NCBI GenBank assembly: GCA_964461335.1
Contig: CAYWTY010000001.1
Coordinates: 1 to 64,000, forward strand
DNA length: 64,000 bases
Direction of reading: 5' to 3'
DNA from: JAKJBL01 sp964461335
GTDB taxonomy: Bacteria > Bacillota > Clostridia > Christensenellales > CAG-138
The translations under genes and the position numbers were made by a program. The notes beneath the pieces were generated by a model, which saw only the letters and a program-made list of their open reading frames with translations, did no database searches and was not told where the DNA came from. Shown here piece after piece: positions 34,365 to 43,465 of the stretch. Every line of letters begins with the position of its first letter. The first letter of the stretch is position 1.

Positions 34365-35318
34365 CTAAGAATGCACCTGCTGTAATTTTTCTATTGCACG
34401 CAATTTTGCGCTTCTCGACCTAGGGTTGGCTTCAACTTCTGTTTCTTTAGCAGTTAGAGGCCTTTTAGTGAGGATGCGCACCAGCGGCTTTTTCCCACAG
34501 GTGCATATTGGAGCTTTTGGTGAGCAGATACAGGGCCTTTCAAGCGCTTGAAAGAGCAGCTTCGCTATGCGATCCTCTAAAGAATGGAAAGTTAACACGC
34601 ATAGCCTTCCTCCTGCGTTTAAAAGCTGCACTGCTTCGCTCAGCGCCAGTTCGAGACCTTTAAGCTCACAATTAACCTCAATTCTTATTGCTTGAAAGGC
34701 ACGCCGTGCTGGATGCTGCCCATCCCACCTCTTTGCTACTGGTACAGCCGACTTAATAATATCTGCTAGTTCTGTGGTTGTGCTAATATTTGAGGCTCCG
34801 CGTGCCCGCACAATTGCACCTGCAATACGAAAAGCAAAACGCTCCTCGCCATATTCGCGTATTATCCGCGCAAGCTCCTCCACGGGATAGGTGTTAACTA
34901 CTTCATGCGCTGTCAGCTTTGAGGAAGTATCCATTCGCATATCAAGCGGCGCTTCATTGTGGTAAGAAAAACCCCGTTCCGGCAAATCAAGCTGGTGAGA
35001 AGATACACCTAAGTCTAATAGTATTCCATCAGCCGAAAATATCCCTATATCCTCCAGCAGACGCCTCATATTAAAAAAATTGCCATGTATAGTTATAAAT
35101 GTATTGGCATAACAGCTCAGTTTCTGCTCTGTTTCTGAAATAGCTTCTGCATCACGATCTATGCCGACTAACTTGCTACCTGAGGGTAAACGTTCAAGCA
35201 CTGCCAGTGCATGGCCACCGCCCCCAAGTGTTCCATCAACAAAAACTCCGCCGCGCTCAGGTTCTAAAAAACTAAGAACCTCATTAAGCATTATTGGGAT
35301 ATGGTATGTTGAGTTCAT
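34365..35318 (-). CDS. rsmH: RsmH, 16S rRNA m4C1402 methyltransferase
   Basis: 317 residues. The SAM-binding motif VDGTLGGGGHA (about 26-36) and the conserved GILLDLGVSSHQLD and GGRLCVLTFHSLEDR segments are typical of RsmH (MraW). It N4-methylates C1402 in the ribosomal P site. The ATG overlaps the mraZ stop by 4 bp. Confidence 0.96.
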   Translation of the reverse strand: MNSTYHIPIMLNEVLSFLEPERGGVFVDGTLGGGGHALAVLERLPSGSKLVGIDRDAEAISETEQKLSCYANTFITIHGNFFNMRRLLEDIGIFSADGILLDLGVSSHQLDLPERGFSYHNEAPLDMRMDTSSKLTAHEVVNTYPVEELARIIREYGEERFAFRIAGAIVRARGASNISTTTELADIIKSAVPVAKRWDGQHPARRAFQAIRIEVNCELKGLELALSEAVQLLNAGGRLCVLTFHSLEDRIAKLLFQALERPCICSPKAPICTCGKKPLVRILTKRPLTAKETEVEANPRSRSAKLRAIEKLQQVHS

Positions 35319-35761
35319 ATTCCTAATTGCGCAAGGCGTTCAACGGCCTTGTTATATTCTGCTTCCATGCTTTGCTTATGCAGTTCCCAAATATCGGGTG
35401 CCCAAATTTCAAAATGAGTGTCTACGCCTACGAGCACAGCATCTTTTTGCAGTTCTGCATATTCGCGTAAGGCATTTGGAACCAGGATGCGCCCTTGCTT
35501 ATCCATTTCACATTCAGCTGCATTTGAGAAAAGCATGCGCCTAAAAGATTGAGCCATAGTATCTGTGATGGGAAGATTTGAAAAACGACCTGCAAAGGCT
35601 TGCCAGCTTGCATGAGACATGCCGAACAAACAGCATTCATTGCTATGGCCTAATATGCCATGCGTGATGATTACTGTATCGCCTAATTCCTCACGCCATT
35701 TTGCAGGAATAAAAATGCGGCCTTTTGCGTCAATTCCATGCGAAAAACTGGTAATTAGCAT
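35315..35761 (-). CDS. mraZ: MraZ, autoregulator of the dcw cluster
   Basis: 148 residues with two SpoVT-AbrB-type swapped-hairpin domains, marked by KGRIFIPAKWREEL (about 12-25) and KQGRILVPNALREYA (about 85-100). MraZ forms rings that bind tandem repeats upstream of its own operon, and such repeats are present at 35816-35845. First gene of the cluster; ribosome site GGGGGCGG. Confidence 0.95.
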   Translation of the reverse strand: MLITSFSHGIDAKGRIFIPAKWREELGDTVIITHGILGHSNECCLFGMSHASWQAFAGRFSNLPITDTMAQSFRRMLFSNAAECEMDKQGRILVPNALREYAELQKDAVLVGVDTHFEIWAPDIWELHKQSMEAEYNKAVERLAQLGI

Positions 35762-35809
35762 TTAGCCGCCCCCTTTGCAGAAAATTAACACTCCATTATT
35801 ATTATCGGT

Positions 35810-35838
35810 ATTATACACCACTTCTATACACTTGTCAC
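35810..35838 (-). promoter_or_regulatory. sigma-A promoter of mraZ (dcw cluster)
   Basis: GTGACA -35 (35833-35838), 17 bp, TATAAT -10 (35810-35815) on the minus strand: close to consensus. Confidence 0.75.
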
Positions 35839-35845
35839 CACATTT
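35816..35845 (-). promoter_or_regulatory. MraZ-box operator: three tandem 10-bp repeats
   Basis: Three successive 10-bp units on the minus strand, AAATGTGGTG, ACAAGTGTAT and AGAAGTGGTG, share GTG at the same phase. Repeats of 10-bp period immediately upstream of mraZ are the known MraZ binding architecture. They cover the promoter spacer and -35, so binding should repress. Confidence 0.68.
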
Positions 35846-35858
35846 ATTTACATCTCCC

Positions 35859-35879
35859 CCAATTTATACGATAAATTGG
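35859..35879. repeat. 9-bp perfect inverted repeat upstream of mraZ
   Basis: CCAATTTAT-ACG-ATAAATTGG, upstream of the mraZ -35. No T-run, so an operator is more likely than a terminator. Confidence 0.4.
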
Positions 35880-35899
35880 TGTAATAATAACTCAAAGCG

Positions 35900-35942
35900 A
35901 AAAAAAAGAGCCCCCTGCGTTAAATGCAGGAGGCGGGCTTTC
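35900..35942 (-). terminator. terminator of the phosphoesterase gene
   Basis: Minus-strand stem built on CTCCTGC/GCAGG with an outer AGCCC/GGGCT arm (one small asymmetry), followed by eight Ts. Confidence 0.85.
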
Positions 35943-35947
35943 TTTTT

Positions 35948-36637
35948 CTACATTTCCAAGATGAGCTTTGGTGCAAACTCTAAATGGTCAGCCGAAACCA
36001 ATTGATATTCAACACCATTGCGTATGCCCTCAAATCTGCCTTTGCAGCTCTTCGAATGAAGATGGCCATAAACAACGAGTTCTATTCCTGCTTTTTCAAA
36101 CAGCTCAGTAAAACCTGAGGGAGATCTGTTCTCATTAAGTGGGGGATAGTGAAGCATTGCCAGCCGCCTTCCGGAATCCGGAAGGCGAGAGAGTGAAAGG
36201 TTAAGCCTGATTAATTCTCGCTCATATACCTTTTTATCCTCAGGTGAAAAATTAGAGCTACCTGGACATACCCAGCCGCGAGTTCCCGCAATATGTAGAG
36301 AATTATAAGAGAAGCAGTCGTTCTGAATAACAAAGATAGAAGGCGGCAGAATTGAACGCACTTTTGTCAGCGAATCCCACCAATAATCATGGTTTCCACG
36401 TATAAGCACCTTTGTTCCAGGCAGTGCATCTAAAAACATTAAATCGACTAAAGCATCGTTTAAGCGCATTGCCCAACTGAAGTCTCCGGGTAAAAGAACA
36501 AGATCATCTTGTGAAACTGAAGCTTTCCAAGCTTGCGCGATGCGCTCAGTATGGTTTGCCCATGCAGCACCAAAAATGTCCATAGGTTTATCTGCAGCAC
36601 CTGATAAATGTAAATCGCTTATCGCAAACACCTTCAT
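35948..36637 (-). CDS. calcineurin-like metallophosphoesterase
   Basis: 229 residues with all metal-ligand motifs: ISDLHLSG (5-12), GDFSW (about 51-55), GNHDYWW (about 80-86), HYPP, and VYGHLHS near residue 192. A two-metal phosphoesterase; substrate unknown. Cytoplasmic, no signal peptide. The gene contains a 23-nt palindrome at 36165-36187. It is followed by a strong terminator and lies 57 nt after the zinc-ribbon gene, probably co-transcribed with it. Confidence 0.88.
   Translation of the reverse strand: MKVFAISDLHLSGAADKPMDIFGAAWANHTERIAQAWKASVSQDDLVLLPGDFSWAMRLNDALVDLMFLDALPGTKVLIRGNHDYWWDSLTKVRSILPPSIFVIQNDCFSYNSLHIAGTRGWVCPGSSNFSPEDKKVYERELIRLNLSLSRLPDSGRRLAMLHYPPLNENRSPSGFTELFEKAGIELVVYGHLHSKSCKGRFEGIRNGVEYQLVSADHLEFAPKLILEM
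36165..36187. repeat. 23-nt perfect palindrome inside the phosphoesterase gene
   Basis: Eleven-base arms CGCCTTCCGGA/TCCGGAAGGCG around one central base, within codons for residues around LPDSGRR. Strong enough to form an mRNA hairpin. Confidence 0.7.
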
Positions 36638-36694
36638 GCCTACTTCTCCTTATATGGGAAAACGGCATTATGGAGCGCCTTAAATCCCAACTAT

Positions 36695-37108
36695 TTATTC
36701 TTCATCAAATTCAATTTCAGCTTCATCTGATTCGCTATCGGTTTCATCATCTTCTTCATCGTCTTGCGAGTCATCTCCAAACTCTTTATGGATATCCTGC
36801 AAATCATCAGAAGGGATATCGTTAGATATCGGTACATCTATCTCATCAAGCTGAGTCATATCAACTTCAATTTTAGGTGGGTGAGCCATCAGATTCTGGA
36901 GCTTTTGCCGCCGACGCCGTTCATTAAGGCAATACGTGCATAGCTCCTGGCCTAAGGCAGCAGGGTTCTCCCCACATTCCTGGCACAGATTCTGTATTTC
37001 TTCTGTTTCATCAGTTTCGCCAATAATTTCGCGCCTGCAAACATTGCAGAATTTTTCATCTTCGCGAATATAGTTTAATTCGCATCTAGGGCATTTGCGC
37101 AGACCCAT
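36695..37108 (-). CDS. zinc-ribbon protein with acidic tail, function unknown
   Basis: 137 residues. Four CxxC pairs in the first 75 residues (CPRC, CNVC, CQEC, CTYC) form one or two zinc ribbons, followed by a basic stretch ERRRRQK. The last 30 residues are almost all Asp/Glu/Ser. The shape resembles small flagellar/stress zinc-ribbon proteins of Firmicutes but I cannot assign a family. Driven by a near-consensus promoter at 37211-37239. Confidence 0.7.
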   Translation of the reverse strand: MGLRKCPRCELNYIREDEKFCNVCRREIIGETDETEEIQNLCQECGENPAALGQELCTYCLNERRRRQKLQNLMAHPPKIEVDMTQLDEIDVPISNDIPSDDLQDIHKEFGDDSQDDEEDDETDSESDEAEIEFDEE

Positions 37109-37210
37109 GGTCTTTCCCCTTTCAAAGCAAACGAAGAAGCCCTACATGTATTAAGTAAGAAAGTAGTTGTATCTTAATTCCTCAATTGCTCTCTTGGCTT
37201 CATCAACCCT

Positions 37211-37239
37211 ATTATGCGTAAGGTTAAGGGTACTGTCAA
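37211..37239 (-). promoter_or_regulatory. near-consensus sigma-A promoter of the zinc-ribbon gene
   Basis: Perfect TTGACA -35 (37234-37239), 17 bp, CATAAT -10 (37211-37216) on the minus strand. Confidence 0.8.
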
Positions 37240-37248
37240 GGCATCAAA

Positions 37249-37875
37249 TTAGTTTTTTACTTTAGCCAACTGCACATCAGCAAGCACTCTTCCTATGTGC
37301 TCAAGTAATTCTTTATTGCCGGCTTTGTCGCGGCTTGAATAGAGAAGTGCGGCAGGAGGTGCGCCCAGCAGTTTTGCTGCTGTATTAGCAGCCTTCTGCT
37401 GCTTTGAACGCGCCAGTTTGTCTGCCTTAGTAGCAATTACTGTAAATGGAATACAGGCATGAAGCAGCCATTGAAACAACTGCCTATCTTGAGCAGTAGG
37501 TTCGTGGCGGATATCAAGAAGCATAAGCATGTGGGTAACACGGCCGGAGTTAAGGTAAGTTTCGACTAACCGACCCCATGACTCTTGAGTCTCTTTAGAA
37601 GCCTTTGCATAACCATATCCCGGCAAATCCACAAGATAAAAAGACCGGTTTATAATAAAGAAGTTTATGAGCCTTGTTTTACCTGGCGATTGAGAGGTTC
37701 TTGCAAGTTTTTTATTGTTGCACAGGGTATTTATAAGCGTTGATTTGCCAACATTTGATTTGCCGACAATTGCAATTTCTGCATCAAGCAGCGCAGGATA
37801 GCCTTCTGAGGCTACCCCAACGCTAGTAAGAAACTCAGCTTGCTTTATCTGGAAAGAGGCTTCCTGAGCATTCAT
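37249..37875 (-). CDS. engB: EngB (YsxC/YihA), ribosome-assembly GTPase
   Basis: 208 residues. G1 GKSNVGKST, G2/switch region PGKTRLINFF, G3 DLPGYGYA, G4 TKADK. It acts in late assembly of the 50S subunit and is usually essential. The ATG overlaps lon by 4 bp, the same lon-ysxC arrangement as in Bacillus. Confidence 0.95.
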   Translation of the reverse strand: MNAQEASFQIKQAEFLTSVGVASEGYPALLDAEIAIVGKSNVGKSTLINTLCNNKKLARTSQSPGKTRLINFFIINRSFYLVDLPGYGYAKASKETQESWGRLVETYLNSGRVTHMLMLLDIRHEPTAQDRQLFQWLLHACIPFTVIATKADKLARSKQQKAANTAAKLLGAPPAALLYSSRDKAGNKELLEHIGRVLADVQLAKVKN

Positions 37876-40247
37876 GCCTGCATACCTTCACCATGAATAA
37901 CCTGCTGCCATTTGTCTGCAGCATAGTAGGGCGGAATAGTCCGCTTAAGCGGAAGTGCACAAAGGGTTTCATCAAAGACCTGATCCAATGTTTCCATAAA
38001 GCGGAAGTCGAGGACGCTGCGTGCACTTTCCGGGATTTCCTCAATATCTTTTCGGTTGCCTTCCGGAAGAAGCACACATGTCAACCCTGCCCGAAGTGCA
38101 GCCAGTGATTTTTCACGGACACCTCCAATTGGCAGCACACGACCACGCAGTGTTATTTCTCCTGTCATTGCAATATCGGCACGTGCAGGCGTATGCGTAA
38201 GCGCGCTTAAAATTGCAGTAGCCATTGCAACCCCTGCGCTTGGCCCATCCTTTGGCACAGCACCCGAAGGCACATGTAAGTGTATGTCAAGCTTGGTTAG
38301 TGCTGTTGGGTCAAGCCCCCACTCTTCAGCATGCGCACGCACATAAGTCATTGCCGCCTTTCCAGATTCCTGCATTATGTCACCAAGATGGCCGGTAAGC
38401 TGCACGAGCCCGGAGCCTTTAGTTACAGCAGCTTCAATGCTAAGTGTTTCGCCTCCTGCAGGAGTCCATGCCAGGCCTGTAACTACACCGATTTCGCTGC
38501 TCTCGCGCATCATATCCTCATGGTAGCGCGGCTTGCCGAGGTATTCCAAACGCTTTTTTGCGCTAATTGTAATTGTTTTACGCCCCTTCGCTATTTGGCA
38601 TGCTGCTTTACGGCATACAGCTGCCAGCATACGCTCAAGCTCCCTAACGCCCGCTTCTCGCGTATAGCCATTTATGATAGCGAGTATTTCTTCATCAGGA
38701 ATGCGTAGGTTGCTCTTTTTCAAGCCATGAGCGGTAAGCTGCTTGGCCAGAAGATGACGCTTGGCTATCTGAAGCTTTTCGCTTTCAAGATAGCTTTGCA
38801 CATGTATTACTTCCATACGATCCAAAACTGGCTTAGGGATAGTCTGCTCATCATTTGCTGTTGTTAAGAGCATAGCTTTAGAAAGATCATAAGGAAGCTC
38901 AAGATAATGGTCTTTAAACGCGAAATTTTGTGCGCCATCGAGCACCTCAAGCATTGCAGCAGCAGGGTCACCTCTGTAATCTGAGGCGAGCTTATCGATT
39001 TCGTCAAAGAGCAGCACAGGGTTGTTTGAGCCAGCCTGCCTCATTGCAGAAATAACCCGCCCTGGCATTGCTCCTATATATGTTCTGCGGTGACCGCGTA
39101 TTTCGGCTTCATCACGGATACCGCCAAGACTCATTCTAACAAAGTTCCTGCCCATTGCTTTTGCAATAGATTCGACGACTGATGTTTTACCAACACCCGG
39201 AGGCCCGACAAAGCAAAGAATCTGCCCATTGGGTTTACCTGTCAGTTTTTGGACAGCAAGGTATTCCAGTATTCTTTCCTTAACCTTTTCCATGCCGAAG
39301 TGGTTACTATCAAGTATCATGCGTGCATAGTCTAAGTCAATATTATCTTCAGTTTGCTCAGCCCATGGGAGTTCAAGCAAGCATTCAATATAATTACGGG
39401 CAATAGGGGTCTCGTGCGAACCCATTGGCAGCACAGCAAGCCTCCCAATCTCCTTCTTCAGCCGCTCGGCAACTGCTTCAGGAAGCTGCTTTTCATTCAT
39501 TCGGGTATAGTATTCGTCTGCATCACTTTGTTCATCTTCTCCAAGTTCTTTGCGAATTACCTTTATTTTTTCGCGCAGAAAATGTTCTTTTTGGTTCTTC
39601 TCGAGTTCAGAATGAAGCTTTTTTGTAATATCATAATCAAGCCTGGAAATCTCAAGTTCTTTATTGAGCATAGTAAGAAGCAGAGTTAACCGCTGCTGTA
39701 TATCTGTTTCTTCAAGTAAGCGCTGGCGATTTGGTATGTCAGAAACAACAAGCGCTGCAACTGCATCCGCAAATTTCCCTGCATCCTCTATTGAAAGCGT
39801 TGCAGTACGCTGGCCGCTTGTTAAGTTGCCATTAAGTTTTGCATATTCGCCAAAACCCTCTTGAATGCGCCTCTTAAGCGCTTCTATTATTGCCCCATCA
39901 CCAAAGGTGGGTTCAAGTTCGTAAACTGAAGCCTCAAAATATGGTGTTTCTGATAAAATGCTTTCAACACGAGCACGCGATATTCCTGTAACCAGCATAT
40001 GAATTCCGTCACCCTGTATACGAAAAACCTGCTTTATCTCACATATAGTTCCGGTATATTCAATGTCACCGGCACCTGGCTCCTGCACATTTGCATCTTT
40101 TTGGGAACAAAAAAATGCAACTCCATCCCCTGAAGCTGCTGCTTGTATTGCAGCAAGCGTCTTTTTTCTACCGGCATCACAATGCACGATTTCTCCCGGA
40201 AGGACAACCATTCCGCGAAGAGGAATCACCGGTAATGACTGAAACAT
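37872..40247 (-). CDS. lon: Lon, ATP-dependent serine protease (LonA)
   Basis: 791 residues, full length. N-terminal LAN substrate domain (about 1-195), coiled linker, AAA+ module with Walker A GPPGVGKT at 348-355 and Walker B LLFDEIDK, then the protease domain with the Ser-Lys dyad S670 (KDGPSAG) and K713. Degrades misfolded and regulatory proteins in the cytoplasm. Own promoter at 40269-40297, flanked by inverted repeats; 95 nt from lonB. Confidence 0.96.
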   Translation of the reverse strand: MFQSLPVIPLRGMVVLPGEIVHCDAGRKKTLAAIQAAASGDGVAFFCSQKDANVQEPGAGDIEYTGTICEIKQVFRIQGDGIHMLVTGISRARVESILSETPYFEASVYELEPTFGDGAIIEALKRRIQEGFGEYAKLNGNLTSGQRTATLSIEDAGKFADAVAALVVSDIPNRQRLLEETDIQQRLTLLLTMLNKELEISRLDYDITKKLHSELEKNQKEHFLREKIKVIRKELGEDEQSDADEYYTRMNEKQLPEAVAERLKKEIGRLAVLPMGSHETPIARNYIECLLELPWAEQTEDNIDLDYARMILDSNHFGMEKVKERILEYLAVQKLTGKPNGQILCFVGPPGVGKTSVVESIAKAMGRNFVRMSLGGIRDEAEIRGHRRTYIGAMPGRVISAMRQAGSNNPVLLFDEIDKLASDYRGDPAAAMLEVLDGAQNFAFKDHYLELPYDLSKAMLLTTANDEQTIPKPVLDRMEVIHVQSYLESEKLQIAKRHLLAKQLTAHGLKKSNLRIPDEEILAIINGYTREAGVRELERMLAAVCRKAACQIAKGRKTITISAKKRLEYLGKPRYHEDMMRESSEIGVVTGLAWTPAGGETLSIEAAVTKGSGLVQLTGHLGDIMQESGKAAMTYVRAHAEEWGLDPTALTKLDIHLHVPSGAVPKDGPSAGVAMATAILSALTHTPARADIAMTGEITLRGRVLPIGGVREKSLAALRAGLTCVLLPEGNRKDIEEIPESARSVLDFRFMETLDQVFDETLCALPLKRTIPPYYAADKWQQVIHGEGMQA

Positions 40248-40260
40248 AATTATTCACCTC

Positions 40261-40297
40261 GTATACTCATTATACTTAGTATACAAGGCAATAACAA
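40261..40297 (-). promoter_or_regulatory. lon promoter with overlapping palindromes
   Basis: TTGTTA -35 (40292-40297), 17 bp, TATAAT -10 (40269-40274) on the minus strand. The -10 sits inside an inverted repeat GTATACT-N10-AGTATAC (40261-40284), and a second palindrome TATACT-T-AGTATA (40271-40283) is nested in it: a candidate operator for an unidentified regulator. Confidence 0.6.
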
Positions 40298-40342
40298 GTT
40301 ACGCATGTGTTATGCATGTGAACATATTCAAAAGACTTGTTG

Positions 40343-42055
40343 CTACAGATGCGGTGCAAGCACTGTATTCTCTTGTGTACTAATAGCTGTAATCGTTTTA
40401 TTTTCACAAGAATCCGCAAGCAACGAGAAGGCTTGTTCTTGCAGTTGAAGCCCTGGGAAAGCTTGCTTTACCGCATCGCTGATGCATGAAACAGGAACAA
40501 TCTCAACATTACGCTCGGCATACACAGGATCCCAATTAGCAGTTGGTATCAACACTTTCGTTGCCCCTGCAGCAAGCGCAGCATTAACCTTTTCTGCCAC
40601 CCCTCCAACTGGTCTTACTTCGCCGCTAATTGCGATTTCGCCTGTTGATGCAAGTTTATTGTCTGCAGGCCTGTTTAGTATGGCGCTAATAAGCGCAACT
40701 GTCATCGCTAGGCCTGCACTTGGCCCATCAACAGGTACCCCTCCAGGAATATTGAAACGGATATTCATATTTTCACAGCTCCAGCCAAAACGGTTTTTAA
40801 GAGCAGCAATTACATTTTCTGCAGAACCACGAGCTGTGCTTTTTCGACGGAGTTTCCTTTCATTAAAGTTCAGCTCCTCTTCCTCAACTATTCCGTTTAA
40901 CTCAAGCTGAAAGCCTGCTTTAGATGGTACTGCCATACACTCAATCTCCAGCACAAGCCCAAGGCCTGCGTTAGCTACTGCAAGCGCGCTTGCAACCCCA
41001 ACACGTGGCTGCTTCGGCATTTGCATTTCAATATGTGGTGCATAGTTGCATGTCTTCACTACCCAATCCACTTCTGCACGCTCTACCCTATTGCGTTCTT
41101 CACCGTGCGCTATTCCACAGGCAAGCTGCACAATATTGACAGCATCACGCCCACTGTGTGAATGCAGGGCACACCGATATAGTGCTTCCTCGTCTATTGT
41201 GTATCCTGCTCGTTCAACAGCGCCTGCCGCAATCTGTATGAGCTCTTTTTGGCCAAGAGGTTTAAAATAGAGCTCAATGCAGCGTGAGCGGAGCGCCGGG
41301 GGCAAATCCGACGGCTGCCGCGTTGTAGCTCCTACCAATCGAAAATCCGCAGGTAGCCCATGCTGAAAGATATCGTGTATGTGCTGCGGGATATTTGTGT
41401 TATCAGGCGAATAATACGCTGATTCAAATCGCACAAACCTGTCTTCCAACACTTTAAGAAGCTTATTCATCTGCATCGGGTGCAGCTCCCCTATTTCATC
41501 TAAAAACAATATTCCACAATGAGCGCGTGTTACTGCGCCTGGCTTTGGCTGAGGCACCCCTTGGGTACCGAGGGCTCCAGCCCCCTGATATATTGGGTCA
41601 TGCACCGAGCCTAAAAGGGGGTCAGCAATTGCTCGCTCATCAAAACGCATACATGTCGCATCCAGCTCAACAAACTGCGATTCTGCTGTAAAAGGCGAAT
41701 CTTTATGTTTTTTTGCTTCTTCAAGCACAAGCCTCGCTGCACATGTTTTACCTATGCCAGGTGGTCCGAATAAAAGCACATGCTGTGGGTTTGGCCCGCA
41801 CAGTGCAGCTTTAAGTGCCTTTATTCCTTCTTCCTGCCCGATAATCTCCTTAAAACAAACGGGCCGCGTCATTTCACAAAGCGGAACACTCAACTTCCTT
41901 GCACGTAGATGCGCAAGCCGCTGCAGTTCCTGAACATTTTGCTTGGGCTTGTGTTCCCGCTTTGGTTCTCTGCGCTTGCTGCGGAAATACACTAACAAAC
42001 CTATAATTGAAAACAGCCCGATTTGAACTAAAAATGTTGTAAGAGTCCAGTCCAT
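40343..42055 (-). CDS. lonB: LonB, membrane-anchored sporulation-type Lon protease
   Basis: 570 residues from the ATG at 42055, which is 6 nt after GGAGGT; the ATG at 42061 overlaps that site. One N-terminal membrane span (about 7-24), a basic linker, AAA+ domain with Walker A GPPGIGKT at 97-104 and Walker B GILFLDEIGEL, then a Lon protease domain with VDGPSAGLAM (catalytic Ser) and the lysine in VGGVAEKV. In Bacillus LonB is forespore-expressed. Located between clpX and lon as in Bacillus. Confidence 0.93.
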   Translation of the reverse strand: MDWTLTTFLVQIGLFSIIGLLVYFRSKRREPKREHKPKQNVQELQRLAHLRARKLSVPLCEMTRPVCFKEIIGQEEGIKALKAALCGPNPQHVLLFGPPGIGKTCAARLVLEEAKKHKDSPFTAESQFVELDATCMRFDERAIADPLLGSVHDPIYQGAGALGTQGVPQPKPGAVTRAHCGILFLDEIGELHPMQMNKLLKVLEDRFVRFESAYYSPDNTNIPQHIHDIFQHGLPADFRLVGATTRQPSDLPPALRSRCIELYFKPLGQKELIQIAAGAVERAGYTIDEEALYRCALHSHSGRDAVNIVQLACGIAHGEERNRVERAEVDWVVKTCNYAPHIEMQMPKQPRVGVASALAVANAGLGLVLEIECMAVPSKAGFQLELNGIVEEEELNFNERKLRRKSTARGSAENVIAALKNRFGWSCENMNIRFNIPGGVPVDGPSAGLAMTVALISAILNRPADNKLASTGEIAISGEVRPVGGVAEKVNAALAAGATKVLIPTANWDPVYAERNVEIVPVSCISDAVKQAFPGLQLQEQAFSLLADSCENKTITAISTQENTVLAPHL

Positions 42056-42140
42056 ATACATACCTCCGCTGTTTTGTAGTATGTGCTCTCTTTAATACAT
42101 TCATGAGATATGAAAACTGGGAATAGATAGATATTGAAGC

Positions 42141-42176
42141 AAACAAAAGCCGCAGCCTGGTTAATAGCTGCGGCTT
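42141..42176 (-). terminator. terminator after clpX
   Basis: Perfect 10-bp stem AAGCCGCAGC/GCTGCGGCTT with 10-nt loop, then TTGTTT on the minus strand, 18 nt after the clpX stop. Separates tig-clpP-clpX from lonB. Confidence 0.88.
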
Positions 42177-42194
42177 GGTTCATTTCCATGAAGG

Positions 42195-43457
42195 TTATGA
42201 GGCATCCCCGCCAGATTTTAAGCGCTTTTTTTCTTCACGCAATTTTAACAGCGGAGGCTGAGTCTTTTCTATAGCTTCGCGTGTAACAGTGCAGCTCTCG
42301 ACATCTGTTCGGGAGGGAATATCATACATTATATCCATCATTGAATCTTCAAGTATAGACCTAAGACCCCTCGCCCCTGTCTTGCGGTCAATAGCTTTGC
42401 GTGCAATTGCCTTAAGCGCTGCATCCTCAAAGCTCAGCTCCACACCATCCATCTCAAATAACCTTTTATACTGCCGTGTAAGCGCATTTTTAGGTTCAGT
42501 CAATATGGATAGCAACGCTGCTTCATCCAACTGATGGAGCGTTACAATCACTGGCATTCTCCCTACAAACTCTGGGATTAAACCATACTTTAGCAGGTCT
42601 TCGGGAAGAATGGATTTTAGGATTGTACCAATATCCTTTTCGACTCTCGGTTTCACATCTGCACCAAAACCCATAAGCTTTTCGCCTACCCGCTTGCTTA
42701 TGATATTATCTATGCCTGCAAATGCACCGCCGCAAATGAAAAGGATATTTGTTGTATCGATTTGAATAAACTCCTGGTGTGGGTGCTTACGCCCGCCCTG
42801 GGGGGGAACGCTTGCAACAGTCCCTTCGAGGATTTTCAAAAGTGCCTGCTGAACACCTTCACCGGAAACATCGCGCGTTATGGAAGGGTTCTCACTCTTG
42901 CGTGCGATTTTATCGATTTCATCAATGTAAATTATACCCTTCTCTGCTCTTTCTACATCATAGTCTGCAGCTTGAATGAGCCTTAGGAGAATATTTTCAA
43001 CATCCTCCCCTACATAGCCTGCTTCTGTCAATGATGTAGCATCAGCCATTGTAAACGGAACATTCAATATTTTCGCTAATGTCTGTGCAAGTATAGTCTT
43101 TCCGCAGCCGGTTGGCCCAAGCATAATAATGTTGCTCTTTTGCAGCTCCACATCATCGCGCGAAGCTCCCGCGCCTATGCGCTTATAGTGGTTGTAAACT
43201 GCTACGGACAGAACCTTTTTTGCATCCTGCTGCCCTATGACATACTGATTTAAAGTTTCCATTATCTGCTGAGGCTTTGGAACTTCGGATAAATCAACAG
43301 GCTGACCTGCTGTGTCTTCTTCTATTATTTCGCGGCAAAGCTCTACGCATTCGTTGCAAATATATACGCCGGGCCCGGCTATTATCCTATGCACTTCATC
43401 TTGTGTCTTGCCACAAAATGTGCACTTTACCGGCCCTTTTTCTTCATATTTTGGCAT
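42195..43457 (-). CDS. clpX: ClpX, AAA+ unfoldase of ClpXP
   Basis: 420 residues. N-terminal zinc-binding domain with C12, C15, C34 and C37, Walker A GPTGCGKT at 114-121, Walker [10 protein letters not shown], and a GFG loop (near LMGFGAD) for docking to ClpP. It lies 8 nt after clpP, so the two subunits are co-made. Recognises tagged substrates such as ssrA peptides. Confidence 0.96.
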   Translation of the reverse strand: MPKYEEKGPVKCTFCGKTQDEVHRIIAGPGVYICNECVELCREIIEEDTAGQPVDLSEVPKPQQIMETLNQYVIGQQDAKKVLSVAVYNHYKRIGAGASRDDVELQKSNIIMLGPTGCGKTILAQTLAKILNVPFTMADATSLTEAGYVGEDVENILLRLIQAADYDVERAEKGIIYIDEIDKIARKSENPSITRDVSGEGVQQALLKILEGTVASVPPQGGRKHPHQEFIQIDTTNILFICGGAFAGIDNIISKRVGEKLMGFGADVKPRVEKDIGTILKSILPEDLLKYGLIPEFVGRMPVIVTLHQLDEAALLSILTEPKNALTRQYKRLFEMDGVELSFEDAALKAIARKAIDRKTGARGLRSILEDSMMDIMYDIPSRTDVESCTVTREAIEKTQPPLLKLREEKKRLKSGGDAS

Positions 43458-43465
43458 TGTCCACC

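Noticed and set aside
40482..40910. 142-codon plus-strand frame within lonB
   Set aside because: Antisense to the conserved Lon protease domain; no independent start signal.
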